Source: Desulfovibrio sp. (GTDB lineage: Bacteria > Desulfobacterota > Desulfovibrionia > Desulfovibrionales > Desulfovibrionaceae). Taken from it: 64,000 nucleotides of DNA. A model generated the notes under the pieces. It did not search any database. It was not told where the DNA came from and worked only from the letters and a program-made list of their open reading frames with translations. Below are positions 16,379-24,309 of the stretch, in pieces. Each line of letters begins with the position of its first letter. Position 1 is the stretch's first letter. The stretch is from assembly GCA_016208105.1 (NCBI GenBank), contig JACQYS010000022.1, positions 248,001-312,000 of the forward strand. The letters are read 5' to 3'. The position numbers were made by a program, and so were the translations under genes.

Positions 16379-17836
16379 ATGGCGGTAAAGAAGCGCAAGC
16401 GCAAGATGTTCATTTCCGTGCTTCCGGGAGAGGAAGTCGAAGTGGCGGTGGCCGAAGACGGCATGCTCCAGGAATACTATGTGGAGATGACGCACCAGGC
16501 AAAGACGCGCGGCAACATCTACAAAGGCAAGATCCACAACGTCGACCCCTCCCTGCAGGCGGCCTTCATAAACTACGGGGCCGAGCGCAACGGCTTTCTC
16601 CAGATAGACGAGGTGCACCCGGAATACTACATGGGTGAGTCCAACCCTGAGCGCAAGGGCAAGTATCCGCCCATCCAGAAGGTGCTCAAGAAGGGCCAGG
16701 AGATTCTCATCCAGGTGGTGAAGGAACCCACGGGAAGCAAGGGTGCGTTCGTCACCAGCTACCTGTCGCTTCCCGGCCGCTATTTCGTGCTCACTCCGGG
16801 CAGGGAGCAGAAGGGCATTTCCCGCAAGGTGGAGGACGACGAGGAACGCAAACGCCTGAGGGAGATCGCTTCCGGGGTCAAGCTGGACGAAGGCATCGGA
16901 GTGATCGTTCGCACGGCGTCCATCGGCCAGTCCAAGGCCGCCCTGGAGCGCGACATCAGCTACCTGAAGCGGCTGTGGAAGGAAGTGCGGGGGCGCGGCA
17001 CCAGCGTGCCCACCCCGAGCATGATCTACCAGGAGCCGGACCTGGCCGCCCGGGCCGTACGCGACTACCTCACCGACGACGTGTCCGAGGTGTGGGTGGA
17101 CGACAAGGAAACCGCTGACCGCGTTTCCGAGATGGCCTCCCTGGTCTTCCCGCGCCGCCAAGGCCTGGTGAAATTGCACGCCGATATCGACCACTCCGTC
17201 TGGGACCGCTTCAGCCTGCGCAAGCAGATCGATCAGCTGCACGGGCGCGAGGTCACCCTGCCCTCCGGCGGGCGCCTGGTCATCGACCACACCGAAGCCC
17301 TGACCGCCGTGGACGTGAACTCCGGCAAGATCGGCGGAGAGACGAATTTCAAGGAAATGGCCTTGAAGACCAACCTGGAGGCTGCCGTGGAGGTGGCCAA
17401 CCAGCTGCGCCTGCGCGACATCGGCGGCCAGGTGGTCATCGACTTCATTGAACTGAAGGACCGCAAGCACGTGGCCGAAGTGGAAAAGGCCATGAACGGG
17501 GCCATGAAGATCGACCGGGCCCGCCACGACGTAGGCAAGATCTCCCGGTTCGGGCTCATGGAGATCGTTCGCCAGCGCATGGGCTCCTCGGCCATGTCCG
17601 TGAGCACGGAAACCTGCCCGTGCTGCCAGGGCTCCGGCACCCGGAGAAACCTGGAGTGGCAGGCCCTGCACTCCTTGCGCGAGCTCTACCGGGTGCTTCG
17701 CCGTTCGGGAGGCGCCGACACCGTGACCCACAGAGTCTCCCCTGAACTGGCCTTCTACCTGCTCAACCAGAAGCGCCAGCGCCTGCTGGCCATGGAAGAA
17801 CAGCACCAGAAGACCATTCAGATCGTACCGGAGTAG
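16379..17836 (+). CDS. rng: Ribonuclease E/G family endoribonuclease
   Basis: 485 residues from the ATG at 16379, with AAAGGAGA 7 nt upstream. An S1 RNA-binding domain comes first (RGNIYKGKIHNVDPSLQAAF), then the RNase H-like fold with catalytic Asp residues in TAVDVNSGKIGG and VIDFIELKDRKH, and the Zn-link CPCCQGSG at about residue 417. It lacks the long C-terminal scaffold of RNase E, so it is RNase G sized. It cleaves single-stranded AU-rich RNA in mRNA decay and rRNA processing. A perfect hairpin (16300-16315, CCCTCGC-TT-GCGAGGG) in its leader might influence expression. Confidence 0.92.
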   Translation: MAVKKRKRKMFISVLPGEEVEVAVAEDGMLQEYYVEMTHQAKTRGNIYKGKIHNVDPSLQAAFINYGAERNGFLQIDEVHPEYYMGESNPERKGKYPPIQKVLKKGQEILIQVVKEPTGSKGAFVTSYLSLPGRYFVLTPGREQKGISRKVEDDEERKRLREIASGVKLDEGIGVIVRTASIGQSKAALERDISYLKRLWKEVRGRGTSVPTPSMIYQEPDLAARAVRDYLTDDVSEVWVDDKETADRVSEMASLVFPRRQGLVKLHADIDHSVWDRFSLRKQIDQLHGREVTLPSGGRLVIDHTEALTAVDVNSGKIGGETNFKEMALKTNLEAAVEVANQLRLRDIGGQVVIDFIELKDRKHVAEVEKAMNGAMKIDRARHDVGKISRFGLMEIVRQRMGSSAMSVSTETCPCCQGSGTRRNLEWQALHSLRELYRVLRRSGGADTVTHRVSPELAFYLLNQKRQRLLAMEEQHQKTIQIVPE

Positions 17837-17892
17837 TACCCGGTGCGCCTCCAACGCCTGGCCGTTGTCCCTGGGGCGCGTGGGTTGTTCCC

Positions 17893-18444
17893 GTGAGCGC
17901 TGGGCGCGTTCTGGTGCACGCCTGCTGCGGGCCTTGCGCCATCACCGTGTTCCAGGCTCTCGCAGCCAGGGGCGAGGACTTTCTGGGGTTCTACTACAAT
18001 CCCAATATTCACCCCCTGACCGAGTACCTGCGCCGCAGGGACGCCCTGGCCCAGGTGGGAGAGCGTCTGGGCGTGCCGGTAACCTTCGCCGATTCGGAGT
18101 ATGACCCGTCCCTGTTTTTGCGCCTGGCGGCCTTCAGGGAGAAGGACCGCTGCCGCACGTGCTACGGCCTGCGCCTGGACCGGGCCGCGCGTGAGGCCAG
18201 GTCTCTTGGATGCTCCGGCTTCACCAGCACTCTTCTCTACAGCAAATACCAGGACCATCAGGCCATCCGCGAGACCGGCGAAGAGGCCGCCCGGGTTCAT
18301 GGTGTGGAATTCGTGTACGAAGACTTCCGCCCGGGCTGGGAAGAGGGGATACGCCTCGCCAAAGAGTGGGAACTCTATCGTCAGCCCTATTGCGGGTGCA
18401 TTTTTTCCGAGTTCGACCGGTATCGCAAACGCCTGGGGCGCTAA
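17893..18444 (+). CDS. queH: Epoxyqueuosine reductase QueH
   Basis: 183 residues from a GTG start. The DUF208/QueH cysteine pattern is complete: VHACCGPCA near residue 10, DRCRTCYGLRL near residue 92, and PYCGCIFSEFDRY near the end. QueH reduces epoxyqueuosine to queuosine in the last step of tRNA wobble-base modification, independently of QueG, using an Fe-S cluster plus a second metal. It starts 56 nt after the RNase gene on the same strand. The GTG has no strong ribosome site. Confidence 0.93.
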   Translation: MSAGRVLVHACCGPCAITVFQALAARGEDFLGFYYNPNIHPLTEYLRRRDALAQVGERLGVPVTFADSEYDPSLFLRLAAFREKDRCRTCYGLRLDRAAREARSLGCSGFTSTLLYSKYQDHQAIRETGEEAARVHGVEFVYEDFRPGWEEGIRLAKEWELYRQPYCGCIFSEFDRYRKRLGR

Positions 18445-18525
18445 GCGCCGCCTGTCCGATGGCGCGGGCTTTCTTGCTTCCCAGGCCGTATCCATGCCTT
18501 CGGGCATGGTAACGGGTAGTGCTCA

Positions 18526-19665
18526 ATGCTTCTGTACGTCCATGTCCCCTTTTGCGTGAGCAAGTGTCGCTACTGCGCCTTTTCTTCCGAGGTCATGTCC
18601 ATGGATGCCCTGGAAGTGTGGGAGAAGGGGCTTGCCGCAGAGGCGGCCCACTACGGAAAGCTCCTGGGCAAGCCTTGCGTCAAGACGGTCTATCTGGGGG
18701 GCGGCACCCCGAGCCTGTTGCCCTCCTGGGCCTTCGAGCGCCTGGTCAAAAGCCTCAGGCGAAATTTCACCATCCCCAAAGACATTGAATTCACTCTGGA
18801 GGCCAACCCGGACTCGGCCGTGGACATGGACCTCATGCGCGTCTGGCGCCAGTGGGGCGTGAACCGGGTGTCGCTTGGCGTGCAGTCCATGAGCGAGACG
18901 GATCTCGTGATGCTTGGGCGCCCGCACGGAGTTGCGGACGTGCTGACCGCGGTGCAGCGGCTTCGGGCCGCGGGGATAGCCAATCTGTCCGTGGACCTCA
19001 TCTGGGGCCTGCCCGGGCAGCGCCTGAAAACCTGGATGGACACCCTCAAGGCGGCTGTCCGCCTGGGGCCGGAACACATCTCCGCCTACGGCCTGACCCT
19101 TGAAGAGGGCACCCCCCTGGCCGCCATCGCGGCGGACGGGGCCATAACGCTTCCGCCCGAGGACGAAGCCGCGAAGATGTACGTGAACGGCGGGGAATAT
19201 CTGGAGGAAGCTGGCTATCTGCACTACGAGATCAGCAACTTCGCCCGCATGGGTTTCGCTTCGGTTCACAACCAGGGGTATTGGCAGGGCCTGGACTACC
19301 TGGGGCTTGGGCCTTCGGCCGTGTCCACCGTTGCGGGAAGACGCTGGGAGAACCCCAAAACGGTGTCCGGGTACGCCGCGCTCGCCAAGCGCAAGGCCTG
19401 GGGCGAGAACGCCCAGGAGCTTACTCCGGAGATCCGGGCCAGGGAACTTTTGATGCTCGCCCTGCGCACGTCCAAGGGAATGCGGCTCGCGGAATACAAG
19501 CGCCTCACCGGGCGCGACCTTGTGGCCACGGAAGGCAAGCTCCTGGGGGCGCTTCGCCAGAAGGACCTTATAAGAATCAAAAGCGGGAGCCTACGCCTGA
19601 CCCGCCAGGGGATGCTGGTCTCCAACCTCATCATCGGGCGGTTCCTGTTTCCAGAGGCGAGCTGA
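18526..19665 (+). CDS. hemW: Radical SAM haem chaperone HemW-like protein
   Basis: 379 residues beginning LLYVHVPFCVSKCRYCAFSS, which carries the radical SAM motif CX3CX2C with the extra F-S following, then GGGTPSLLP, FTLEANPDS, NRVSLGVQSM and LSVDLIWGLPGQ, all HemW/HemN signatures. The HemN-specific N-terminal segment is absent, pointing to HemW, which binds haem and is proposed to insert it into respiratory proteins. That fits a genome rich in haem enzymes. The C-terminal HemN domain (KGMRLAEYKRLTGRDL) is present. Confidence 0.88.
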   Translation: MLLYVHVPFCVSKCRYCAFSSEVMSMDALEVWEKGLAAEAAHYGKLLGKPCVKTVYLGGGTPSLLPSWAFERLVKSLRRNFTIPKDIEFTLEANPDSAVDMDLMRVWRQWGVNRVSLGVQSMSETDLVMLGRPHGVADVLTAVQRLRAAGIANLSVDLIWGLPGQRLKTWMDTLKAAVRLGPEHISAYGLTLEEGTPLAAIAADGAITLPPEDEAAKMYVNGGEYLEEAGYLHYEISNFARMGFASVHNQGYWQGLDYLGLGPSAVSTVAGRRWENPKTVSGYAALAKRKAWGENAQELTPEIRARELLMLALRTSKGMRLAEYKRLTGRDLVATEGKLLGALRQKDLIRIKSGSLRLTRQGMLVSNLIIGRFLFPEAS

Positions 19666-19702
19666 TGAGAATTGCAGGAACAACACGCAAGGAGTCGGTT
19701 TC

Positions 19703-20173
19703 ATGAAGAAAAGAACACTCTTGTACGCGGTATGCGCCTTTACTGTCCTGGCCGGGCTGTGCGCGTCCGTTTTCCCGGTTCAGGCCCAGGAAGGGGCACG
19801 GGGCGACGTTTCCGGGCACGTGACCATGCGCGTTGGGCGCGGGGCCCTTCTCATCAGCGCCACCGGCGGGGACGGCGAACTGACTTTTGAGGGCCAGTCC
19901 CACAAGTTCAAGCTGGGCGGAATGGGCATAGGTCTTGTGGGCTTCACCACCGTGGACGCGGAGGGCGATGTTTTCAACCTGAAAAAGATTGAGGACTTTG
20001 CCGGAGCATATGTCCAGGGCGGTGCGGACTATGCCGCTGGAGACGGCCAGGGGGTTTTGTGGCTTAAGAACACCAAAGGTGTGGTCATGAAGCTGCGCTC
20101 CAAGACCAAAGGGGTTTCCCTGGCGGTTGGGGGCGAGGGACTTCTGGTTCAGATGGGGAACCTGAAAAAGTAG
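19703..20173 (+). CDS. Exported protein of unknown function, first of two tandem paralogues
   Basis: 156 residues. A signal peptide (LLYAVCAFTVLAGLCASVFP, cleavage after VQA) is followed by a compact, beta-rich domain with alternating Gly and hydrophobic residues (VTMRVGRGALLISATGGDG, FKLGGMGIGLVGF, VFNLKKIEDFAGAYVQG). It is clearly homologous to the next gene, with shared segments GxxxxFxLGxxGxGxxGF, GxVxNLKxIEDFxGxYxQ and GVVxKLxxKxKG. Located 37 nt after hemW, it is likely periplasmic. I do not recognise the family, and no function should be inferred. Confidence 0.75.
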   Translation: MKKRTLLYAVCAFTVLAGLCASVFPVQAQEGARGDVSGHVTMRVGRGALLISATGGDGELTFEGQSHKFKLGGMGIGLVGFTTVDAEGDVFNLKKIEDFAGAYVQGGADYAAGDGQGVLWLKNTKGVVMKLRSKTKGVSLAVGGEGLLVQMGNLKK

Positions 20174-20319
20174 CCCCCCGGGCCGATCCGCCCGTGGCCT
20201 GCATTTGGATGCCCGCCTTTCGGGCATGGTCCGTCCTGTTTGCGAAAAGTCCTTCCTGGTGGCACATGTGGCGTACACGTCAGCCCGTACCGGGCGCGAA
20301 ACAAAACAGGAGCCGATCC

Positions 20320-20808
20320 ATGTCCGCACGTTTTTTCCTCAATCTTCTGCTTGTTGCCGCAGTCTGCGCTGTTCTCGCGCTTCCGAACGCCGCTTTCGCC
20401 CAGGATCACCCCACGGGCAAGGCCCTTCCCGTGGAGGAGAAACTCTCGGGGAACGTCACCATGGAATTCGGCCAGGGCGGTTTCATCCTGAGTGCCAGCG
20501 GAGGCAGCGGAACGCTCATCTTCAACGGCCGCAAGTATTCCTTCAAATTGGGGAGCCTCGGTGTCGGCGGGTTTGGCGTCTCCAAGATCACGGCTGTGGG
20601 CGAAGTCTACAACCTGAAAAGGATTGAGGATTTTCCCGGCGGTTATTTCCAGGCCCGTGCCGGCTATGCGGCAGTGGACGGCAAGGGGAAGCTCTGGCTG
20701 GAGAATACCCACGGCGTGGTCCTGAAGCTCAAGGCCAAGAGCAAGGGCCTTGCCTTGAATCTGGGCGCGGACGGCTTGATGATCGAGATGGGGGGGAGCA
20801 AGAAGTAA
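20320..20808 (+). CDS. Exported protein of unknown function, second tandem paralogue
   Basis: 162 residues from the ATG at 20320, with AGGAG upstream. A signal peptide ends near NAAFAQD. The mature domain parallels the preceding gene (VTMEFGQGGFILSASGGSG, FKLGSLGVGGFGVSK, VYNLKRIEDFPGGYFQ, GVVLKLKAKSKGLAL). The pair therefore arose by duplication and has diverged to perhaps 50% identity by eye. The intergenic spacer holds an ATGCCCG/CGGGCAT hairpin. The function is unknown. Confidence 0.75.
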   Translation: MSARFFLNLLLVAAVCAVLALPNAAFAQDHPTGKALPVEEKLSGNVTMEFGQGGFILSASGGSGTLIFNGRKYSFKLGSLGVGGFGVSKITAVGEVYNLKRIEDFPGGYFQARAGYAAVDGKGKLWLENTHGVVLKLKAKSKGLALNLGADGLMIEMGGSKK

Positions 20809-20843
20809 TACTGCGGGGTGGTCGCCCTGACGTCTCTTTCTCT

Positions 20844-20890
20844 GCGGCCCGGCATTCCTCTCAGGTGTGTCGGGCCGCTGGCGTATTTTG
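20844..20890 (+). terminator. Probable terminator after the tandem exported proteins
   Basis: An 8-bp stem (20844-20851 GCGGCCCG with 20871-20878 CGGGCCGC) with a 19-nt loop is followed by TGGCGTATTTTGG. The long loop and mixed tail make it only moderately convincing. Confidence 0.4.
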
Positions 20891-20921
20891 GGGAACGGCG
20901 GATGAGTCCAGGCACACCTGC

Positions 20922-21206
20922 CTAGAATTTGTCCTTGGCTTTCCCCACGGCATCCTTGAGTTCGTGCATGGCCTTCTCGATCCCTTCCTTCAATTCATGC
21001 CAGGCGGACTGGCTGCCCTTATGCAGCAACGAAAGCTTGTAGCGGGCCAGGTCGTACTTCGATTCGAGCTTGGTGAGCTCATCCTCGTATTTGTTGATGA
21101 AATCCTGGCCTCTGGTTTCCGCCTTGGCCTTGGTTTTATCGATTTTGGTCTTGAAGTGGCTGAGTTGCTCTTCCATCTGGGCCTTGAATTTCTCACGGTC
21201 AGGCAT
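20922..21206 (-). CDS. Small coiled-coil protein of unknown function
   Basis: 94 residues, strongly charged and predicted helical throughout (EQLSHFKTKIDKTKAKAETR, DELTKLESKYDLARYKLSLL). It has no signal peptide, cysteines or membrane segment. It resembles small coiled-coil proteins found next to stress genes in deltaproteobacteria, but I cannot place it in a named family. The gene lies 93 nt downstream of the sigma-54 activator gene on the same strand and might be co-transcribed. Confidence 0.6.
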   Translation of the reverse strand: MPDREKFKAQMEEQLSHFKTKIDKTKAKAETRGQDFINKYEDELTKLESKYDLARYKLSLLHKGSQSAWHELKEGIEKAMHELKDAVGKAKDKF

Positions 21207-21299
21207 GGCGGCTTCCTCTGGAATAATGCGGATTTATACGGTTTCATTGCCAAGATACGATTCCTGTATTGGTTTGGCAAGGCTCGAGAAGAACTTCGG

Positions 21300-22670
21300 T
21301 CACGATGTGATGATGCGGTCGCAGCTGACAGCGTGTTTGCGCATCCTGTTGAGCACGGTCAGCCTGCTGACGCCAAGAAGCCTGGCCGCTTCGCTTTTAT
21401 TGCCCCCACTTTGGCGCAGGGCGTCGACTAGCGCGGCCCGTTCCTGGTCGGGTAACGTGCTCGCCGGCTGCGAAGCTGGAAGGCTCGGCCGCTCCCCGCC
21501 GATCCCGGGAGGCAGATGGGCGGGTTCGATTCGTTTCCCCTCGGCGAGCACCATGGCGTATTCCAGGGCGCTTTTGAGCTCCCGGACGTTGCCTGGCCAG
21601 CGGTACACCATGAGCGCGCGCATGGTCTCGGGAGTCAATACGGCAGGCTCCCTCCCGGATGTGGCCGAAATCTTGTGGAGGAAGTGCTCGGCCAGGAGAG
21701 GGAGATCCTCCATGCGCTCTCTGAGAGGCGGAATTTCAATGGGGATCACGTTTATCCTGAAGAAGAAATCCTCCCGGAACCGTCCCTGGGCAATGAGGGT
21801 GCGAAGATCCTGGTGCGTCGCGGTAATCAGCCGGACGTCAACCGGAATGGATTTGTTTTCCCCCACCCGTTCCATGCTCTTGGTCTCGAGAACCCGCAGA
21901 AGCTTCACCTGGATGGAGAGCGGCGCATCGCCGATTTCATCCAGGAAGATGTCCCCCCCGTGGGCTTCTTCAAAGCGCCCCCGGCGTTCCCGGTAGGCGC
22001 CGGTGAACGCGCCTTTGGCGTGCCCGAAGAGTTCGCTTTCCAGAAGAGACTCGTTTAGTGCCGCGCAGTTGAGCTGAACGAACGGCCCTTTCTTGCGTCC
22101 CCCCAATTCGTGTATCGCCTTGGCGGCAAGTTCCTTGCCCGTGCCGGATTCGCCCAGAAAGAGCACCGGCGCGCCGGACTTGGCGGCCTTTTCGAGGATG
22201 TCGTACAGCTTCGTCATGGGGGGAGAGGCCCCTATCATGCCGTGGAAAGCTCCAGGTTCGACAAGGAGCTTTGAGAGCTCCTCCACCTTGCGGTCCAGCC
22301 GGTCCAGCTCGCTCAAGTCGAGCACGCTTTCCACGGCCCCGAGAAGGCTGCCGTCCTTGTCATGCAAAAGGGATTGGTTCTTGAAAGCAGGGAGGTAGGA
22401 GCCGTCCTTCCGGCGGATGCGGCAGCGCTTGGCCTCGCTTTTTCTCTCGGCGAAAAGCTTGCACCAGGCACCTTTCACGTTCCGGCGCTGGCGGGCGCAA
22501 ATGTCGCACCCCAGAACCGCGCAGGAGTGGTCGAGCAGTTCCTCCCGGGTGTATCCGGTCAGCCGGGCCATGGCTTCGTTGACCATGACGATTCGCCCGT
22601 CGGGATTGACGATGAACACGCCTTCCTGAATGGCATGGCAGATTTCCTGCCAATGTTTGCTTATGTCCAT
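21300..22670 (-). CDS. Sigma-54-dependent transcriptional activator with Cys-rich PAS sensor
   Basis: 456 residues. The N-terminal 115 residues form a PAS domain (IVNPDGRIVMVNEAMARLTG) with an unusual cysteine set (CAVLGCDICARQ, then WC and RC), suggesting redox, metal or Fe-S sensing. The central AAA+ domain has Walker A GESGTGKE, the sigma-54 contact GAFTGA, and LFLDEIGDAPLSIQ-type Walker B. A Fis-type HTH ends the protein (NKSEAARLLGVSRLTVLNRM). It is divergent from the redox operon at 22829, whose upstream region has a near-consensus sigma-54 promoter, so this is very likely its activator. There is no response-regulator receiver domain, so it senses its signal directly. Confidence 0.93.
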   Translation of the reverse strand: MDISKHWQEICHAIQEGVFIVNPDGRIVMVNEAMARLTGYTREELLDHSCAVLGCDICARQRRNVKGAWCKLFAERKSEAKRCRIRRKDGSYLPAFKNQSLLHDKDGSLLGAVESVLDLSELDRLDRKVEELSKLLVEPGAFHGMIGASPPMTKLYDILEKAAKSGAPVLFLGESGTGKELAAKAIHELGGRKKGPFVQLNCAALNESLLESELFGHAKGAFTGAYRERRGRFEEAHGGDIFLDEIGDAPLSIQVKLLRVLETKSMERVGENKSIPVDVRLITATHQDLRTLIAQGRFREDFFFRINVIPIEIPPLRERMEDLPLLAEHFLHKISATSGREPAVLTPETMRALMVYRWPGNVRELKSALEYAMVLAEGKRIEPAHLPPGIGGERPSLPASQPASTLPDQERAALVDALRQSGGNKSEAARLLGVSRLTVLNRMRKHAVSCDRIITS

Positions 22671-22800
22671 GGCCTGTCTCCGCCTTGAGGCGTGCGCTGT
22701 TTCCTTGAATGTTCGTCCGTTTTGTCCATGTGTATATATATGTGTAAATGCCGCTGGCGCAAGCTTTTATGAAAACGTAATCAATTAAGCATGATATCCC

Positions 22801-22817
22801 TTGGCATGCAATCTGCT
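22801..22817 (+). promoter_or_regulatory. Sigma-54 promoter of the cytochrome operon
   Basis: TTGGCATG-N4-CTGCT places GG at 22803-22804 and GC at 22815-22816 with exactly 10 nt between, close to the consensus TTGGCACG-N4-TTGCW. Transcription would start about 12 nt after the GC, near 22828, almost at the annotated start codon of the next gene (22829). The gene encoding a sigma-54 activator is divergent, as expected for a cognate pair. Confidence 0.65.
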
Positions 22818-22828
22818 TTCCTTGCCGC

Positions 22829-23899
22829 ATGCTCACTTCTGTAGACACGAAATCCAGGTTCTCGCGCAGGACCCTGTTCAAAACACTCGGCCTGGGAGGA
22901 GCGGCGGCATTGATGCCAGCCCGCTCTCGCGCAGCCGTTCTCCCGGACACCGGCCAGGAAATGGCCACGCTCCTCGACCTTAACAAGTGTATAGGCTGTG
23001 GCGCCTGCGTGGACGCCTGCCGCGATGTGAACGCCTCGCGCTATCCCGAGCCCAAGAAGCCCTTCCCGGTGATGTATCCGTCCCGGGTGAAGGCCGAGGA
23101 CTTCTCGGACAATCGCCATGTGGACAACCGGCTCACCCCCTACAACTGGCTCTTCATTCAAAGCGCCACGGCTGAGGGTCGCGAAGTATTCATCCCCAGG
23201 CGGTGCATGCATTGCCAGAATCCGCCCTGCGCCAACCTCTGCCCTTGGGGGGCGGCGGCCAGGCAGGGCAGCGGAACAGTGGCCATCAACACCGATATTT
23301 GTCTGGGCGGGGCCAAATGCCGCGACGTCTGCCCCTGGGAAATACCCCAGCGCCAGACCGGGGTCGGCCTCTATCTGGATCTGGCGCCCTCCCTGGGGGG
23401 AAACGGCGTGATGTTCAAGTGCGACCGCTGCTCGGACCGGGTTGCAAACGGAAAGCTCCCGGCCTGTATCGGGGCCTGCCCGAACGGGGTGCAGGAGATG
23501 GGGCCGCGCGATGTCATTGTGGCCAAGGCGCGCGACCTGGCCAAGGCCACAGGCGGCTTTCTCTACGGCCTGGAGGAGAACGGGGGGACAAATACCATCT
23601 ACCTTTCACCAGTTTCCTTCGAAAAATTGAACGCCGCCTTGATGGAAGGCAAGCAAAGTGGCAAGACCGGAGCTAATACCTCGGAAAGGGTTGAGCAGCA
23701 GGGCCCGGGGCGCCCGCATCTGGCCAGGGTTGCAGACGTCATGGCCGGGTCCAACACCCTGGCCTGGGCCGTGCTGCTGGCCCCGCTGGCCGGAGTCGCC
23801 TCGGCCTTTCTCAAAGGGACACGCAAACTGATGAACACCTCCTCACCCCAACCGGCCGTTTCCGATGCCGCTGCCAGGAAGGAGGAGCGCAATGCCTAG
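22829..23899 (+). CDS. Tat-exported four-cluster ferredoxin-like subunit with C-terminal membrane anchor
   Basis: 356 residues. A twin-arginine signal (SRRTLFKTLG) leads to a periplasmic protein with four cysteine clusters in the DMSO-reductase B-subunit pattern (CIGCGACVDAC; CMHCQNPPCANLC; CLGGAKCRDVC; CDRCSDRVANGKLPACIGAC), enough for four [4Fe-4S] centres. A C-terminal helix (LAWAVLLAPLAGVASAFL) anchors it. It should pass electrons between the b/c cytochrome and a partner. The ATG at 22829 has no ribosome site and sits almost on the predicted transcription start, so the mRNA may be leaderless or the start may lie elsewhere; no other start precedes the Tat motif. It overlaps the next gene by 8 nt. 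Confidence 0.88.
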   Translation: MLTSVDTKSRFSRRTLFKTLGLGGAAALMPARSRAAVLPDTGQEMATLLDLNKCIGCGACVDACRDVNASRYPEPKKPFPVMYPSRVKAEDFSDNRHVDNRLTPYNWLFIQSATAEGREVFIPRRCMHCQNPPCANLCPWGAAARQGSGTVAINTDICLGGAKCRDVCPWEIPQRQTGVGLYLDLAPSLGGNGVMFKCDRCSDRVANGKLPACIGACPNGVQEMGPRDVIVAKARDLAKATGGFLYGLEENGGTNTIYLSPVSFEKLNAALMEGKQSGKTGANTSERVEQQGPGRPHLARVADVMAGSNTLAWAVLLAPLAGVASAFLKGTRKLMNTSSPQPAVSDAAARKEERNA

Positions 23900-24305
23900 C
23901 CTCACCCTCTACCGTCTGGTGGTGGCGGTACTGGCCGTATCCGGGGTCGCCCAGATGCCCATATTCAAACGTTATTACATCGCGGACATCCCGGGGCTTG
24001 GATGGACAGCCGATTTCATCTTCACCCATCGTCTGCACTATCTGGCAGCGGCGGCGCTGCTCTTCTGGCTTGCCCGCCGCATTGTTCTTTCCGGAGCTTC
24101 TTCCATTGGCGAGGGGCGGCTGGCGCTTCTGCTGGCGCTTATCGCCACTGGCGTGCCCCGTATGCTCAAGAACCTTCCGGATGTCAGCTTTTCCCCCACA
24201 GCCACCATGCTGATCGATTGGACACACCTGGGCGCTGCCATGGCGCTCGGACTAACGGCACTGGCCATGGTTTTTAAACGTCATCCGCACACAAGCAGGA
24301 GGTAG
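23892..24305 (+). CDS. Small multi-span membrane protein of the cytochrome complex
   Basis: 137 residues from the ATG at 23892 (GGAGG upstream, overlapping the preceding gene by 8 nt). Four hydrophobic segments are visible (LYRLVVAVLAVSGVAQM, LHYLAAAALLFWLA, LALLLALIATGVPRML and LGAAMALGLTALAMVF). Conserved-looking histidines (THRLHY and DWTHLG) could ligate b-type haem, although the chain is short for a dihaem cytochrome b. It is probably the membrane partner of the ferredoxin-like subunit in the same operon. The family was not recognised. Confidence 0.8.
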   Translation: MPSLTLYRLVVAVLAVSGVAQMPIFKRYYIADIPGLGWTADFIFTHRLHYLAAAALLFWLARRIVLSGASSIGEGRLALLLALIATGVPRMLKNLPDVSFSPTATMLIDWTHLGAAMALGLTALAMVFKRHPHTSRR

Positions 24306-24309
24306 GCGT

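Noticed and set aside
22720-22760. AT-rich GTGTATATATATGTGT stretch as an upstream activator site
   Set aside because: Not a true inverted repeat; possible enhancer for the sigma-54 activator, but unsupported.
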